From: JABSSA01 sp039984715
GTDB lineage: Bacteria > Pseudomonadota > Alphaproteobacteria > Rhodobacterales > Rhodobacteraceae
Assembly (NCBI GenBank): GCA_039984715.1
Contig: JBDWUA010000019.1
Span: 44,250 to 108,249, forward strand
Direction of reading: 5' to 3'
DNA: 64,000 bases
Shown piece after piece: positions 42,873 through 51,842 of the stretch. Each line of letters opens with the position of its first letter. Positions within the stretch are counted from its first letter, which is position 1. Under the pieces are notes generated by a model. It had not been told where the DNA came from. It saw only the letters and a program-made list of their open reading frames with translations, and ran no database searches. The position numbers and the translations under genes are program-made.

Positions 42873-44246
42873 TTAAAATCTGAGGGTGATCCGGCGATTT
42901 CCACGCACGGCAGACACAACTGTTCGGCGCTGTCCTTTCGGCAATAACTCAAAGACGTCTTCTGGCGCGATCACTTCTTGCCCCATGATGGACACCAAAA
43001 CATCACCTTGGCGCAGCCCCACACGTGCCCCCAATTGCCCCAGTTCGGTCACGACGACGCCTGCGGCATCAAAAGGCAGGTTTCGTTCCGCAATGACAGC
43101 TGGGTTGATGCGTTCGATGGTCAGACCGGGCAACAGGCGACCGTTGTCCAACACCAAAGTTGCGCGATCCGGCGTTTCCGGGGGTGCGATCAGGCGGACA
43201 TCAATTTCAAGCTTAAGGCCGTCCCGAATGCGCGTCACCCGGATGTCACGTCCTTCGCCTTTAACCGCCATGTGAAATAACATCTCAGGGGGTGCATTGA
43301 CCTGCATGCCATCTATTTCGGTGATTACATCGCCCACTTTGAATTGATCAACAAAGGGACTTTGTGGGTGGATGCCTGACAGGATGATACCTTCCGGCAC
43401 ATTTAGCCCCAGCATTTCTGTCATATCTGCTTCAACTGATTGCCCCGACAGCCCGGCCCAAGGTTGTACAAATCGTGTATTCCCGGCACGCGCCTGTTCT
43501 ACAAACGCTTTGACCAAGTTCGCCGGAATAGCAAAACCAATTCCATTCGATCCACCTGACCGCGTCAGAATGCGTGTGTTTACCCCAATCAGATCACCAT
43601 TCACATCGACCAAAGCGCCACCGGAGTTTCCGGGATTGATTGGCGCGTCTGTTTGAATGAAGTATCCGCGCCCTGCCCCGCCAGCCCCACCAGATCGTGC
43701 TAGGCCAGAGACGATCCCACTGCTTACGGTTTGACCAACCCCAAAGGGGTTTCCAAGTGCAAGAACCAATTCACCAACTTCAACCGTGTTGCTGTCGCGA
43801 AATCCAAGATAGGGCAGCGCGTCCGCCTGATCCAATTGTAAAATGGCAAGATCACTACCCTTATCGCCAAGAAGAACGCGTGCGGAATATTCACGCCTGT
43901 CGTTCAAAACAACGCGGATATCCGTCGCTTGTCCAACAACATGGTAATTCGATACCACAATCCCGTCGGCCCCAAGGATGACCCCTGACCCAAGCGAATT
44001 CTGAACGCGTGACCGCGGCCTGTCGAAATTTTGAAAGAAGTCTTTGAAAAACGGATCGTCCGAAAACAGCGAACGACGACGCACCTCTGTCACGCGCTTG
44101 GCATAGATATTGACCACGGCTGGCGCGACCTCTCGAACGACAGGCGCAAAGCCAAGCGAGATTTCAAGTCGATCATTGGGAACGCGTGTTTCAGCGAAAC
44201 CCATATTTGGCAATAATCCGATCAATACAGCGAGAAGTATGCGCAT
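42873..44246 (-). CDS. Do-type periplasmic serine protease (DegP/DegQ family)
   Basis: A 457-residue exported protease. Signal peptide MRILLAVLIGLLPNMGFA. Trypsin-like domain with catalytic His102 (SNYHVVG), Asp132 (GSDLAIL) and Ser208 (NPGNSGGAL), followed by two PDZ domains (about 265-350 and 365-450). It degrades or refolds misfolded envelope proteins as an oligomer. It lies downstream of rplQ beyond a terminator, so it has its own promoter, probably in 44247-44385. Confidence 0.94.
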   Translation of the reverse strand: MRILLAVLIGLLPNMGFAETRVPNDRLEISLGFAPVVREVAPAVVNIYAKRVTEVRRRSLFSDDPFFKDFFQNFDRPRSRVQNSLGSGVILGADGIVVSNYHVVGQATDIRVVLNDRREYSARVLLGDKGSDLAILQLDQADALPYLGFRDSNTVEVGELVLALGNPFGVGQTVSSGIVSGLARSGGAGGAGRGYFIQTDAPINPGNSGGALVDVNGDLIGVNTRILTRSGGSNGIGFAIPANLVKAFVEQARAGNTRFVQPWAGLSGQSVEADMTEMLGLNVPEGIILSGIHPQSPFVDQFKVGDVITEIDGMQVNAPPEMLFHMAVKGEGRDIRVTRIRDGLKLEIDVRLIAPPETPDRATLVLDNGRLLPGLTIERINPAVIAERNLPFDAAGVVVTELGQLGARVGLRQGDVLVSIMGQEVIAPEDVFELLPKGQRRTVVSAVRGNRRITLRF

Positions 44247-44385
44247 CTCTTGAAACCCCTACGTTCAGCATTCCAACGTCATATGCAAAGGGCTTAATTC
44301 AAATGCAAGTTCGCACGTCTTCCCGTACTCAGGTTTTGGTATTACCAATTTGACTGAGCTAATAAGGGTTCCCGCAATCAGGCAT

Positions 44386-44416
44386 AAAAAAACCCGCCGA
44401 AAAGGCGGGTTTTTTC
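44386..44416 (-). terminator. Intrinsic terminator of the rplQ (alpha) operon
   Basis: AACCCGCC (44391-44398) and GGCGGGTT (44404-44411) form an 8-bp stem with loop GAAAA, flanked by an A-run and a T-run on both sides. On the minus strand it lies 21 bases after the rplQ stop. Confidence 0.92.
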
Positions 44417-44431
44417 AGTGTGAGTGGGCAA

Positions 44432-44851
44432 TCAATCCTCGGCAGCTTCTTCCGCTGCCACGCGTTCGCGATCTGTTAGACCTTTGGCATCCCGGTCACG
44501 ATCAACAAATTCGATGATCGCCATTGGGGCCATGTCGCCGTACCGGAAGCCCGCTTTCAATACGCGGACATATCCACCTTGGCGCTCTGCATAACGTGGT
44601 CCAAGAATCTCAAATAGTTTTGCAACATACTTGTCTTGCTTCAAACGCGAAGCCGCTTGGCGACGTGCGTGCAAATCACCGCGCTTAGCGAGTGTGACAA
44701 GCTTTTCGACAACCGAACGCAATTCTTTTGCTTTCGGCAGTGTTGTTTTGATTTGCTCATGTTCAATGAGCGAGCCAGCCATGTTCGCAAAAAGCGCCTT
44801 ACGGTGCTCGTGTGTACGGTTCAGGCGGCGGTAGCCTCGTGCGTGACGCAT
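44432..44851 (-). CDS. rplQ: 50S ribosomal protein L17
   Basis: A 139-residue L17 with the conserved start MRHARGYRRLNRTHEHRKALFANMAGSLIEHEQI and a C-terminal acidic extension (EEAAED) usual in alphaproteobacteria. It follows rpoA and is the last gene of the alpha operon, closed by the terminator at 44386-44416. Confidence 0.97.
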   Translation of the reverse strand: MRHARGYRRLNRTHEHRKALFANMAGSLIEHEQIKTTLPKAKELRSVVEKLVTLAKRGDLHARRQAASRLKQDKYVAKLFEILGPRYAERQGGYVRVLKAGFRYGDMAPMAIIEFVDRDRDAKGLTDRERVAAEEAAED

Positions 44852-44999
44852 TTTCGTTCTCCTAGTTGCCCGTCGAGGGGCATTTTTGCTTTGTCTGGCC
44901 AGCGATGCGTGTCACCGGCTCTCCTTGGGGCGTTGGCCCAGATTTCCGCCGTCTTGCGGCGCAATTGATGTTGGAAGGCGGGGGAAACCCCGCCTCGCC

Positions 45000-46016
45000 T
45001 TAGTACGAATCTTCGAATTTCTTCGCGATATCTTCGATGTTGTCTGGTGGCCAGTCTTCAACGTCCATACCAAGGTGCAGCCCCATTCCGGACAACACTT
45101 CTTTGATCTCGTTAAGCGACTTGCGCCCAAAGTTTGGCGTGCGCAACATCTCGGCCTCGGTCTTTTGGATGAGGTCTCCGATGTATACTATATTGTCGTT
45201 CTTCAGGCAGTTTGCCGAACGCACAGACAGTTCCAATTCGTCCACTTTCTTGAGCAAAAGCGGGTTGAATTCGAGACCATCGTCGTCGTCCTGACGCGAT
45301 GCGCTTTCTGGTTCTTCGAAGTTGACGAAGATACCCAGCTGATCCTGAAGAATACGCGCCGCAAACGCGACAGCGTCATCTGGCGTGATCGAGCCATCTG
45401 TTTCGATCTTCATCGTCAGCTTGTCATAGTCCAGAACCTGACCTTCACGAGTAGGCTGAACGTCATAGCTGACTTTTTTGACAGGCGAATAAATCGCGTC
45501 GATTGGAATCAAACCAATTGGCGCATCTTCGGGCTTGTTCTTGTCAGCAGACACATAACCTTTGCCAAGGTTAACAGTCAGCTCAACGAACAAGTCCGCA
45601 CCATCGTCGAGGTGACAAATGATGTGATCGCGGTTAAGGACTTCAATTCCAGCACTGTCTGAAATGTCGCCCGCTGTTACAACGCCCGGACCTTTTGCAG
45701 AAATCGAAAGGCGCTTGGGGCCTTCGACATCCATGCGCAAGCTTACGCCTTTAAGGTTCAGGACAATGTCCGTCACATCTTCGCGTACACCGGCAACGCT
45801 CGAAAACTCGTGCAAGACGTTGTCAATTTGCACACTCGTGATCGCCGCGCCCTGAAGGCTGGACAGCAATACACGACGCAGGGCGTTGCCCAACGTCAAA
45901 CCAAAACCACGCTCAAGCGGTTCAGCGATCATTGTCGCCTTGCGCATTGGGTCGTTGCCCGGTTTCACTTGCAGTTGTTGTGGCCGGATTAATTCAGCCC
46001 AGTTCTTATGGATCAT
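45000..46016 (-). CDS. rpoA: RNA polymerase alpha subunit
   Basis: A 338-residue protein. The N-terminal assembly domain has EPLERGFGLTLGNALRRVLLSSLQGAAIT, and the C-terminal domain has LFKPVDELELSVRSANCL-type residues (KKVDELELSVRSANCLKNDNIVYIGDL) and FGRKSLNEIKEVL. The start at Met 46016 has GGAGGG a few bases upstream; the frame is open to 46058. rpsD is absent between rpsK and rpoA, as is normal in this class. Confidence 0.98.
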   Translation of the reverse strand: MIHKNWAELIRPQQLQVKPGNDPMRKATMIAEPLERGFGLTLGNALRRVLLSSLQGAAITSVQIDNVLHEFSSVAGVREDVTDIVLNLKGVSLRMDVEGPKRLSISAKGPGVVTAGDISDSAGIEVLNRDHIICHLDDGADLFVELTVNLGKGYVSADKNKPEDAPIGLIPIDAIYSPVKKVSYDVQPTREGQVLDYDKLTMKIETDGSITPDDAVAFAARILQDQLGIFVNFEEPESASRQDDDDGLEFNPLLLKKVDELELSVRSANCLKNDNIVYIGDLIQKTEAEMLRTPNFGRKSLNEIKEVLSGMGLHLGMDVEDWPPDNIEDIAKKFEDSY

Positions 46017-46127
46017 GCGTCCCTCCATTCCTGCCTCACCCCCATGTCCAAAGGGCAAGCCGCCCGAGGTTTCGAAAAAGGGTCTGAGGCCGTGCGGAAT
46101 GCGCGGCCCCTGAAAGTACTTATCGTC

Positions 46128-46517
46128 TTAGACGCGGCGCCGTTTTGGTGGACGACAGCCATTGTGTGCCATTGGTGTAACGTCACGGATCGATGTGATG
46201 TTAAAACCAATAGCCGCCAACGCACGAAGCGCTGATTCACGACCTGAACCCGGACCTTGCACTTCGACTTCCAACGTTTTCACGCCGTGCTCTTGTGCTT
46301 TTTTACCCGCATCTTCTGCAGCCATCTGAGCCGCATAAGGTGTGGATTTCCGAGATCCTTTGAAACCCATAGTACCAGCAGACGACCATGCGATCGCGTT
46401 GCCTTGTACATCCGAGATCAAAATCTTGGTGTTGTTGAATGATGAATTCACATGGGCCACGCCCGTTGCGATATTCTTGGAGACTTTGCGCTTACCGCGC
46501 CGTGTATCACGTGCCAT
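46128..46517 (-). CDS. rpsK: 30S ribosomal protein S11
   Basis: A 129-residue S11 with NTKILISDVQGNAIAWSSAGTMGFKGSRKSTPYAAQ and the C-terminal IGFNITSIRDVTPMAHNGCRPPKRRRV. Platform protein of the 30S subunit. AAGGAGG lies seven bases before the ATG; it follows rpsM by 12 bases. Confidence 0.98.
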   Translation of the reverse strand: MARDTRRGKRKVSKNIATGVAHVNSSFNNTKILISDVQGNAIAWSSAGTMGFKGSRKSTPYAAQMAAEDAGKKAQEHGVKTLEVEVQGPGSGRESALRALAAIGFNITSIRDVTPMAHNGCRPPKRRRV

Positions 46518-46529
46518 TTAATCGCCTCC

Positions 46530-46898
46530 TTATTTCTTCTTGCCGGCAATGGCTTTTGCCGGGCCCTTACGGGTGCGCGCATTGGTATGCGTACGCTGAC
46601 CGCGGACAGGAAGGTTACGACGGTGACGAAGACCGCGATAGCAACCAAGATCCATCAGGCGTTTGATGTTCATCTGAACTTCTCGACGCAAATCACCTTC
46701 AACAGTGAAGTTCGCATCGATGTGTTCGCGGATCGCCAGAACTTCGGAATCGCTCAGTTCATTCACGCGACGTGTCGCATCAATACCAACCGCTTCGCAA
46801 ATCGACTTCGCAGACGCGTGTCCAATTCCGGTGATGTAAGTGAGGGCAATGGGTACCCGTTTCGCAGTGGGGATGTTGATCCCAGCAATACGTGCCAC
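46530..46898 (-). CDS. rpsM: 30S ribosomal protein S13 (GTG start)
   Basis: A 122-residue S13. The conserved N-terminus ARIAGINIPTAKR dictates a GTG start at 46898, with AAAGGAAAT upstream. The frame is open to 46931 but those residues are not S13. The RRGLRHR..LPVRGQRTHTNARTRKG end contacts tRNA and S19. It heads the rpsM-rpsK-rpoA-rplQ unit after a 320-bp spacer. Confidence 0.96.
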   Translation of the reverse strand: MARIAGINIPTAKRVPIALTYITGIGHASAKSICEAVGIDATRRVNELSDSEVLAIREHIDANFTVEGDLRREVQMNIKRLMDLGCYRGLRHRRNLPVRGQRTHTNARTRKGPAKAIAGKKK

Positions 46899-47218
46899 TT
46901 GGCATTTCCTTTCGTTGCGAGCCCGTAACACCAGGCCCTTTTTTCACAACAGAAGGCCCAAGGAATTGTTGCCCCCGGGCCTAGCGTCGTTCAGGTGATC
47001 AGGCGGACGCAAATCCGCCGTCGATTCTCGTTAGAGATGGGTTGAATTAGGTGTGATTCCAACCCGCGTCAAGCCTTTGTTCACAGTTCGACCAATCGGA
47101 TGCCAAATCATTTGCGATACGAACTGGTGACTTTGGGGCTACAGAATAAAAGCGCCCCAAATCTTTCAGCTCAACAATGACCGCTCACGTGTTTTGGCCT
47201 CACCCAAGAATTGGTGAC
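46899..47218 (-). promoter_or_regulatory. Promoter and leader region of the rpsM-rpsK-rpoA-rplQ unit
   Basis: This 320-bp stretch between adk and rpsM has no gene. On the minus strand TTGACG (47067-47072) and TAATTC (47044-47049) are 17 bases apart; the -10 is poor. A hairpin GGCGGA/TCCGCC (47002-47019) and GC-rich inverted segments around 46935-46985 (GGGCC...) follow in the leader. A long structured leader fits a ribosomal-protein autoregulated operon, but no known leader motif was recognised. Confidence 0.4.
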
Positions 47219-47863
47219 TTAGCGATCAAGAACCGCACCAATCTGAGCTTTCACAATTGGAAGATCAGACATTCCATCGACACGTTGCAGTTGGTCAAAC
47301 GCAAAGTAGTACCCCATAAGCGGTGAGGTCTTCTTGTAATATTCCATCAGACGTTTCCGAAGGCTTTCTTCGTTGTCGTCGGCCCGGCGTTTGAAATCTG
47401 CTGCGCCACAATTTTCGCATTTGCCGTCGCTTGGAATTGGTTTTGTGTGATCATTGTAGACTTCACCACATGATCCACATGTCGCGCGTCCCGCAATACG
47501 TTTGACCAATGCGTCCTCACGTACACGTATTTCAACAACCGCATGCAACTTCTGACCGAGCTCTTCCAGCAATTTTTTCAAAGCAACGGCTTGCATCAGT
47601 GTTCTCGGAAATCCGTCGAAGATATAGTTTTGGTCGGGGTCTGCTTCCAGTTTTTCACGGATGAGGCCGATAACGATCTCGTCGGTGACCAATTCCCCAC
47701 GCGCCATGACTTCGGCAACGCGATTGCCCATCTCGGTTCCGCTGTCCTTGGCTGCGCGCAGCATATCCCCTGTGCTCAGCTGAACCATACCACGTTCTTC
47801 AACAAGAAACCGCGCCTGCGTTCCTTTTCCTGCGCCCGGTGGGCCAAGTAGAATTATGTTCAT
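47219..47863 (-). CDS. adk: Adenylate kinase (zinc-lid type)
   Basis: A 214-residue kinase: P-loop GPPGAGKGTQ (7-16), AMP site STGDMLRA, DGFPRT (83-88) and the LID domain with four cysteines Cys129, Cys132, Cys149 and Cys152 (CGSC...CENC), which bind structural zinc as in Paracoccus and Gram-positive enzymes. It interconverts ATP+AMP and ADP. Overlaps secY by ATGA. Confidence 0.97.
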   Translation of the reverse strand: MNIILLGPPGAGKGTQARFLVEERGMVQLSTGDMLRAAKDSGTEMGNRVAEVMARGELVTDEIVIGLIREKLEADPDQNYIFDGFPRTLMQAVALKKLLEELGQKLHAVVEIRVREDALVKRIAGRATCGSCGEVYNDHTKPIPSDGKCENCGAADFKRRADDNEESLRKRLMEYYKKTSPLMGYYFAFDQLQRVDGMSDLPIVKAQIGAVLDR

Positions 47864-49230
47864 TTACGTACCGGGGACCGTTTGGTCCGCTTCCTGTTGC
47901 CCTTGCCGCGCAATTGCGACTTTTCGATAAGACCTTCGTACTGGTGCGCCAGCAGATGGCTTTGAACTTGCTGAATGGTGTCCATAGTTACAGACACGAC
48001 GATCAACACAGACGTCCCACCAAAATAGAATGGTATCGAGAACTGCCCGCGCAGAATTTCCGGCAACAGACAAACCGCCGCCAAATAGGCCGCCCCTAAC
48101 ACAAGGATACGATTGACCACATATTCCAAATATTCTTCGGTCTTCTTACCGGGGCGAATTCCGGGAACAAAGCCATTTTGGTTTTTAAGGTTATCGGCAA
48201 CTTCATCCGGCTTAAAGCTAACGTTGAATGTGTAGAAATAAGCGAAAAACACAATCATCGAAGTGAAGAACAACAAGTTCAACGGCTGCCCTGGTCCAAA
48301 GTTGGCAAGCAGCCACGACATGATTGGGCTGGTTGAATTTCCTGAGAACGCGCTGACGGTCACCGGAAGCAACAGAAGTGAACTGGCGAAAATTGCAGGG
48401 ATAACGCCGGCTGGGTTCACTTTGATTGGCAAATGGCTTGATCCGCCGTCATACATCTTCATACCAACCTGACGGCGTGGATATTGGATGTGTATCTTAC
48501 GCAATGCGCGTTCCATGAAGACGACGAAGGTAATCGTCGCAACCACCATGACAATCACACCGACTATCACCGCCGGACTGATTGCACCGGACCGTCCAGA
48601 CACAAAGAACTGCGCCAATGCTGCCGGTACTTCTGCGACAATGCCAACGAAGATGATCAGTGAAATACCGTTACCGATGCCACGGGCCGTGATTTGCTCA
48701 CCCAGCCACATCAGGAACATCGTACCACCAACCAAGGTGATCACACAGGATGTCATAAAGAACCACGAAGGAACGTCGGCCTGAACTAAATTGCCTGACT
48801 GCAGGCTGGCCGCAAGTCCGTAGGCCTGCAATGTCGCAAGAGCAACTGTACCGTATCGCGTGTACTGGTTGATTTTCTTACGGCCCTGCTCACCCTCTTT
48901 CTTGAGCTGCTCAAGCGCAGGCACCATCGAGGTCAACAACTGAATGATAATCGAGGCCGAGATATACGGCATGATACCGAGGGCAAAAATGCCCATGCGC
49001 CCGAGCGCACCACCGGTAAACATCGAAATCATACCACCTATGCCTTGCCCGGCCGATTCCATAAACCTACGAAGTTCGGCGGCATCAATACCTGGAACGG
49101 GAATATACGTTCCAAGGCGATAGATGATCAAAAGGCCCAATGTGAATAGAATGCGGTTCCGCAAGTCGGTTGCCTTACCTAAGGCACTCCAACTTGTATT
49201 GGCGGCCATGTTCTCGACAGCTGATACCAT
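47860..49230 (-). CDS. secY: Protein translocase subunit SecY
   Basis: A 456-residue ten-span membrane protein. Family segments are RILFTLGLLIIYRLGTYIPVPGID, GIMPYISASIIIQLLTSMVP, and the C-terminal RGQFSIPFYFGGTSVLIVVSVTMDTIQQVQSHLLAHQYEGLI. Met 49230 is taken as the start (GGAAG about eleven bases upstream); upstream residues are not conserved. Forms the SecYEG channel. Follows rplO by 116 bases. Confidence 0.97.
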   Translation of the reverse strand: MVSAVENMAANTSWSALGKATDLRNRILFTLGLLIIYRLGTYIPVPGIDAAELRRFMESAGQGIGGMISMFTGGALGRMGIFALGIMPYISASIIIQLLTSMVPALEQLKKEGEQGRKKINQYTRYGTVALATLQAYGLAASLQSGNLVQADVPSWFFMTSCVITLVGGTMFLMWLGEQITARGIGNGISLIIFVGIVAEVPAALAQFFVSGRSGAISPAVIVGVIVMVVATITFVVFMERALRKIHIQYPRRQVGMKMYDGGSSHLPIKVNPAGVIPAIFASSLLLLPVTVSAFSGNSTSPIMSWLLANFGPGQPLNLLFFTSMIVFFAYFYTFNVSFKPDEVADNLKNQNGFVPGIRPGKKTEEYLEYVVNRILVLGAAYLAAVCLLPEILRGQFSIPFYFGGTSVLIVVSVTMDTIQQVQSHLLAHQYEGLIEKSQLRGKGNRKRTKRSPVRK

Positions 49231-49346
49231 TTTCTCGTGTCTTCCTATTGTGAAAACGCCGCCCACACCGTTTCCGGCGGGCGGCATTTCGGAAACTTGT
49301 ATTTAAATAGGCTGCAAAGGCGCAGCCCACAAGGCACTTGGGCGCG

Positions 49347-49814
49347 TCACTCCGCCGCCGTTGCCGCAACTGCCAAAGTACCACCAGCTTTTTCGACTGC
49401 TTCGACGGCTGCTTTTGAAGCGCCCGTCACAGTGATTGATACTTTTGTGGACAGTTCGCCCTTGGCCAAGATACGCACGCCGTCCAACTTCCGACGAACC
49501 AGACCGCTTTCGACAAGCGAGTCTTCCGTGATGCTTCCCGCATCCAATTTCTTGGCGTCGATGAACTTCTGGATCAGTCCCAGGTTAACAACAGCAAATG
49601 CCTTCCGGTTTGGCTTGTTAAAGCCGCGCTTTGGCAAGCGTTGGTACAATGGCATCTGGCCGCCCTCATAGCCATTGATGGCTACACCTGAACGGGATTT
49701 TTGACCTTTGATACCACGGCCAGCAGTTTTACCTTTGCCCGAACCCGGACCACGGCCAACACGCATCCGTCTTTTTGTTGCACCTTCGTTGTCGTGCAAT
49801 TCATTCAGTTTCAT
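49347..49814 (-). CDS. rplO: 50S ribosomal protein L15
   Basis: A 155-residue L15: MKLNELHDNEGATKRRMRVGRGPGSGKGKTAGRGIKGQKSRSG, with the glycine-rich N-terminal extension that threads into the 50S core. In most bacteria it directly follows rpmD; here a DUF1127 gene and terminators intervene. Confidence 0.97.
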   Translation of the reverse strand: MKLNELHDNEGATKRRMRVGRGPGSGKGKTAGRGIKGQKSRSGVAINGYEGGQMPLYQRLPKRGFNKPNRKAFAVVNLGLIQKFIDAKKLDAGSITEDSLVESGLVRRKLDGVRILAKGELSTKVSITVTGASKAAVEAVEKAGGTLAVAATAAE

Positions 49815-50150
49815 ATCGCTTCTCCTTCGCCGGATGTGACCCCCGAAGCGATTGGGTCAACCACGGCATTTCTTGCTTTTTCGAGTCAGTGGCACACGGC
49901 CACCGGAGGCGTATAACGAGCGGAATGCGGCGGATCAAGAACTCTTATGAAACTCGCAGGTTTTCTGATGAAAATTCAAAGCCCCTGGAGTTTTTCAAAC
50001 CCTTCAAACTTGTCAAAAATTCCGCTGAATGGGCCAACATTTTCAACGCGCTTCGACTTTGGCCGATACAAATTCACAGGCGCCCGGAAAATACAAAACC
50101 CCCGATCCTTTCGAACCGAGGGCAACGTCGCCTAATAAAAGGGTAGTCGA
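49815..50150 (-). promoter_or_regulatory. Promoter region of rplO-secY-adk
   Basis: This 335-bp stretch has no gene. On the minus strand TTGATC (49933-49938) and TATACG (49910-49915) are exactly 17 bases apart and about 95 bases before the rplO ATG. The same -10 (TATACG) is seen ahead of rpmC. Near 50095-50125 a weak CCCTCG/CGGGGG hairpin followed by TTTT on the minus strand may end the DUF1127 transcript. Confidence 0.5.
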
Positions 50151-50366
50151 TTACAGCATGTTCGCGTGCTGTTTAGCGACCCTATCGATTTCACAGCGTG
50201 ACATACCAATATCTGCAAGTTCGCGATCCGTCAGACCAGCGAGTTCGCCGTATGTGCGGTTATAAGCGACCCGACGCGCGCGCGCGTCTTTCAGCTGTGC
50301 GCCAAGTGCTTGAAATAATTCACCGAACTGAAATCCAGTGTTACGTTGTGCGATTACATTTGCCAT
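50151..50366 (-). CDS. DUF1127 (YjiS-like) small protein inside the ribosomal cluster
   Basis: A 71-residue protein with the DUF1127 helix ELAGLTDRELADIGMSRCEIDRVA at 40-64 and an amphipathic N-terminal half. Members of this family are small arginine-rich RNA-binding-like proteins; some affect phosphate and RNA turnover in alphaproteobacteria. It lies between rpmD and rplO on their strand, but with a terminator before it (50531-50558) and a possible one after it, so it is a separate transcript. CCTTT-type SD (AAAGGAATG) precedes the start. Confidence 0.85.
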   Translation of the reverse strand: MANVIAQRNTGFQFGELFQALGAQLKDARARRVAYNRTYGELAGLTDRELADIGMSRCEIDRVAKQHANML

Positions 50367-50530
50367 TTACTCATTCCTTTAGAGGGTCGGGGCGTATTCC
50401 CCGAGGTTGATTTCTTTGTCCTCACCATGCGCTCCAGATGGGGCAGAATGAGAGCGCAAACAACACACAGAAAATCCAACCCGTTATGCAAAAAACGCAA
50501 AGCTCGGAAAATCCAACCGGTTTTGGAACG

Positions 50531-50558
50531 AAAAACGGCCCGACAAATGCCGGGCCGT
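50531..50558 (-). terminator. Intrinsic terminator after rpmD
   Basis: ACGGCCCG (50535-50542) and CGGGCCGT (50551-50558) form a perfect 8-bp stem with an 8-base loop. On the minus strand TTTTTCG follows. It lies 29 bases after the rpmD stop and so ends the spc segment before the DUF1127 gene. Confidence 0.85.
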
Positions 50559-50586
50559 CTAAATCTAGTTCGGAAAAAAGGGCTGT

Positions 50587-50775
50587 TTAGCCTTTTTCTT
50601 CGATAATCTCTACAAGATGCGAAATCTTGCGAACCATGCCACGCACACTGGGTGTATCTTCCAGTTCACGCGTACGGTGCATTTTGTTCAAACCCAAGCC
50701 GATCAACGTTTGACGCTGTTCTGCCGGGCGGCGGATCGGAGAACCGATCTGTTTGACGACGATTGTCTTACCCAT
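50587..50775 (-). CDS. rpmD: 50S ribosomal protein L30
   Basis: A 62-residue L30: MGKTIVVKQIGSPIRRPAEQRQTLIGLGLNKMHRTRELEDTPSVRGMVRKISHLVEI. All family landmarks present. It follows rpsE by 13 bases. Confidence 0.97.
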   Translation of the reverse strand: MGKTIVVKQIGSPIRRPAEQRQTLIGLGLNKMHRTRELEDTPSVRGMVRKISHLVEIIEEKG

Positions 50776-50788
50776 CTGTCGTTACTCC

Positions 50789-51367
50789 TTATGCCTCTGC
50801 CGGTGCTGCTTCAGCAGCCGCCGGAGCTTCGTCGCGCTTGGGCAGAATGTCAGAGACTTTCTTGCCACGGCGCGCAGCCACGTGGCGCGGTGATTGTTCT
50901 TTGGTCAGGCCGTTAATAGTGGCTCTGATCATGTTGTAAGGGTTCTGAGAGCCGATCGACTTGGATACGACGTCTTTTACACCCAGCATTTCGAAAACGG
51001 CACGCATTGGACCACCGGCGATGATCCCGGTACCTTCTGGTGCTGTCCGCATAACAACTTTACCTGCGCCGTGACGTCCTTCGACATCGTGGTGCAGTGT
51101 CCGACCTTCGCGCAAAGGCACGCGGATCATCTGACGCTTGGCTTGTTCAGTCGCCTTACGGATCGCCTCAGGTACTTCTTTTGCTTTACCTTTGCCGAAA
51201 CCAACGCGGCCTTTTTGGTCACCAACAACAACAAGTGCTGCGAAACCAAAGCGCTTACCACCTTTTACGGTCTTGGACACACGGTTGATCGCAACCAAGC
51301 GATCTGCAAATTCAGGGGCCTCGTCACGGTCGCGACGGTTTCCCCGGCGGTTATCACGTTCTGCCAT
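50789..51367 (-). CDS. rpsE: 30S ribosomal protein S5
   Basis: A 192-residue S5 with the double-stranded-RNA-binding-like segment VAINRVSKTVKGGKRFGFAALVVVGDQKGRVGFGKGKAKEVPEAIRKA and GTGIIAGGPMRAVFEMLGVKDVVSKSIGSQNP. An arginine/aspartate-rich N-terminus and an alanine-rich C-terminal tail are usual for the class. Involved in decoding accuracy. Confidence 0.98.
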   Translation of the reverse strand: MAERDNRRGNRRDRDEAPEFADRLVAINRVSKTVKGGKRFGFAALVVVGDQKGRVGFGKGKAKEVPEAIRKATEQAKRQMIRVPLREGRTLHHDVEGRHGAGKVVMRTAPEGTGIIAGGPMRAVFEMLGVKDVVSKSIGSQNPYNMIRATINGLTKEQSPRHVAARRGKKVSDILPKRDEAPAAAEAAPAEA

Positions 51368-51471
51368 ATGGCATTCCTTTCAAAGTGGCGTCATTAGCGC
51401 CGAATTACTCAATCCTAGTGAGCCGACCGGCCCCCGGATCATCGGGGAGGCGCGAACGCCTCCCTCAGATC

Positions 51472-51831
51472 TTAGATTTTCAAGCCTGCTTCACGCGCGG
51501 CGTCGGCTACTGCCTTCACCTTGCCGTGGAACAAGAAACCACCGCGGTCGAAATATGCTTCTTCCACGCCAGCTTTCTTTGCGCGCTCGGCAATTGCCGT
51601 GCCCACTTTTGCAGCAGCTTCGACGTTGTTCTTGCCTTGAACACCCAGATCTTTTTCCAGTGTCGAAGCAGAAGCCAAAGTGCGGCCATTCACATCGTCG
51701 ATCAGCTGAGCGCTGATGTTCTTGTTCGAACGGTGAATAGAAAGACGCATGCGTCCTGCGTTCACCTTGCGAAGTTTGTTCCGAACGCGCAGGCGGCGCT
51801 TCAGAAACAGTGTACGTTTGCTGTTTGCCAT
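51472..51831 (-). CDS. rplR: 50S ribosomal protein L18
   Basis: A 119-residue L18 that binds 5S rRNA: RLSIHRSNKNISAQLIDDVNGRTLASASTLEK and the end AYFDRGGFLFHGKVKAVADAAREAGLKI. It starts 11 bases after rplF. A 104-bp spacer, larger than elsewhere in the operon, separates it from rpsE. Confidence 0.98.
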   Translation of the reverse strand: MANSKRTLFLKRRLRVRNKLRKVNAGRMRLSIHRSNKNISAQLIDDVNGRTLASASTLEKDLGVQGKNNVEAAAKVGTAIAERAKKAGVEEAYFDRGGFLFHGKVKAVADAAREAGLKI

Positions 51832-51842
51832 TTGTCCGGTCC

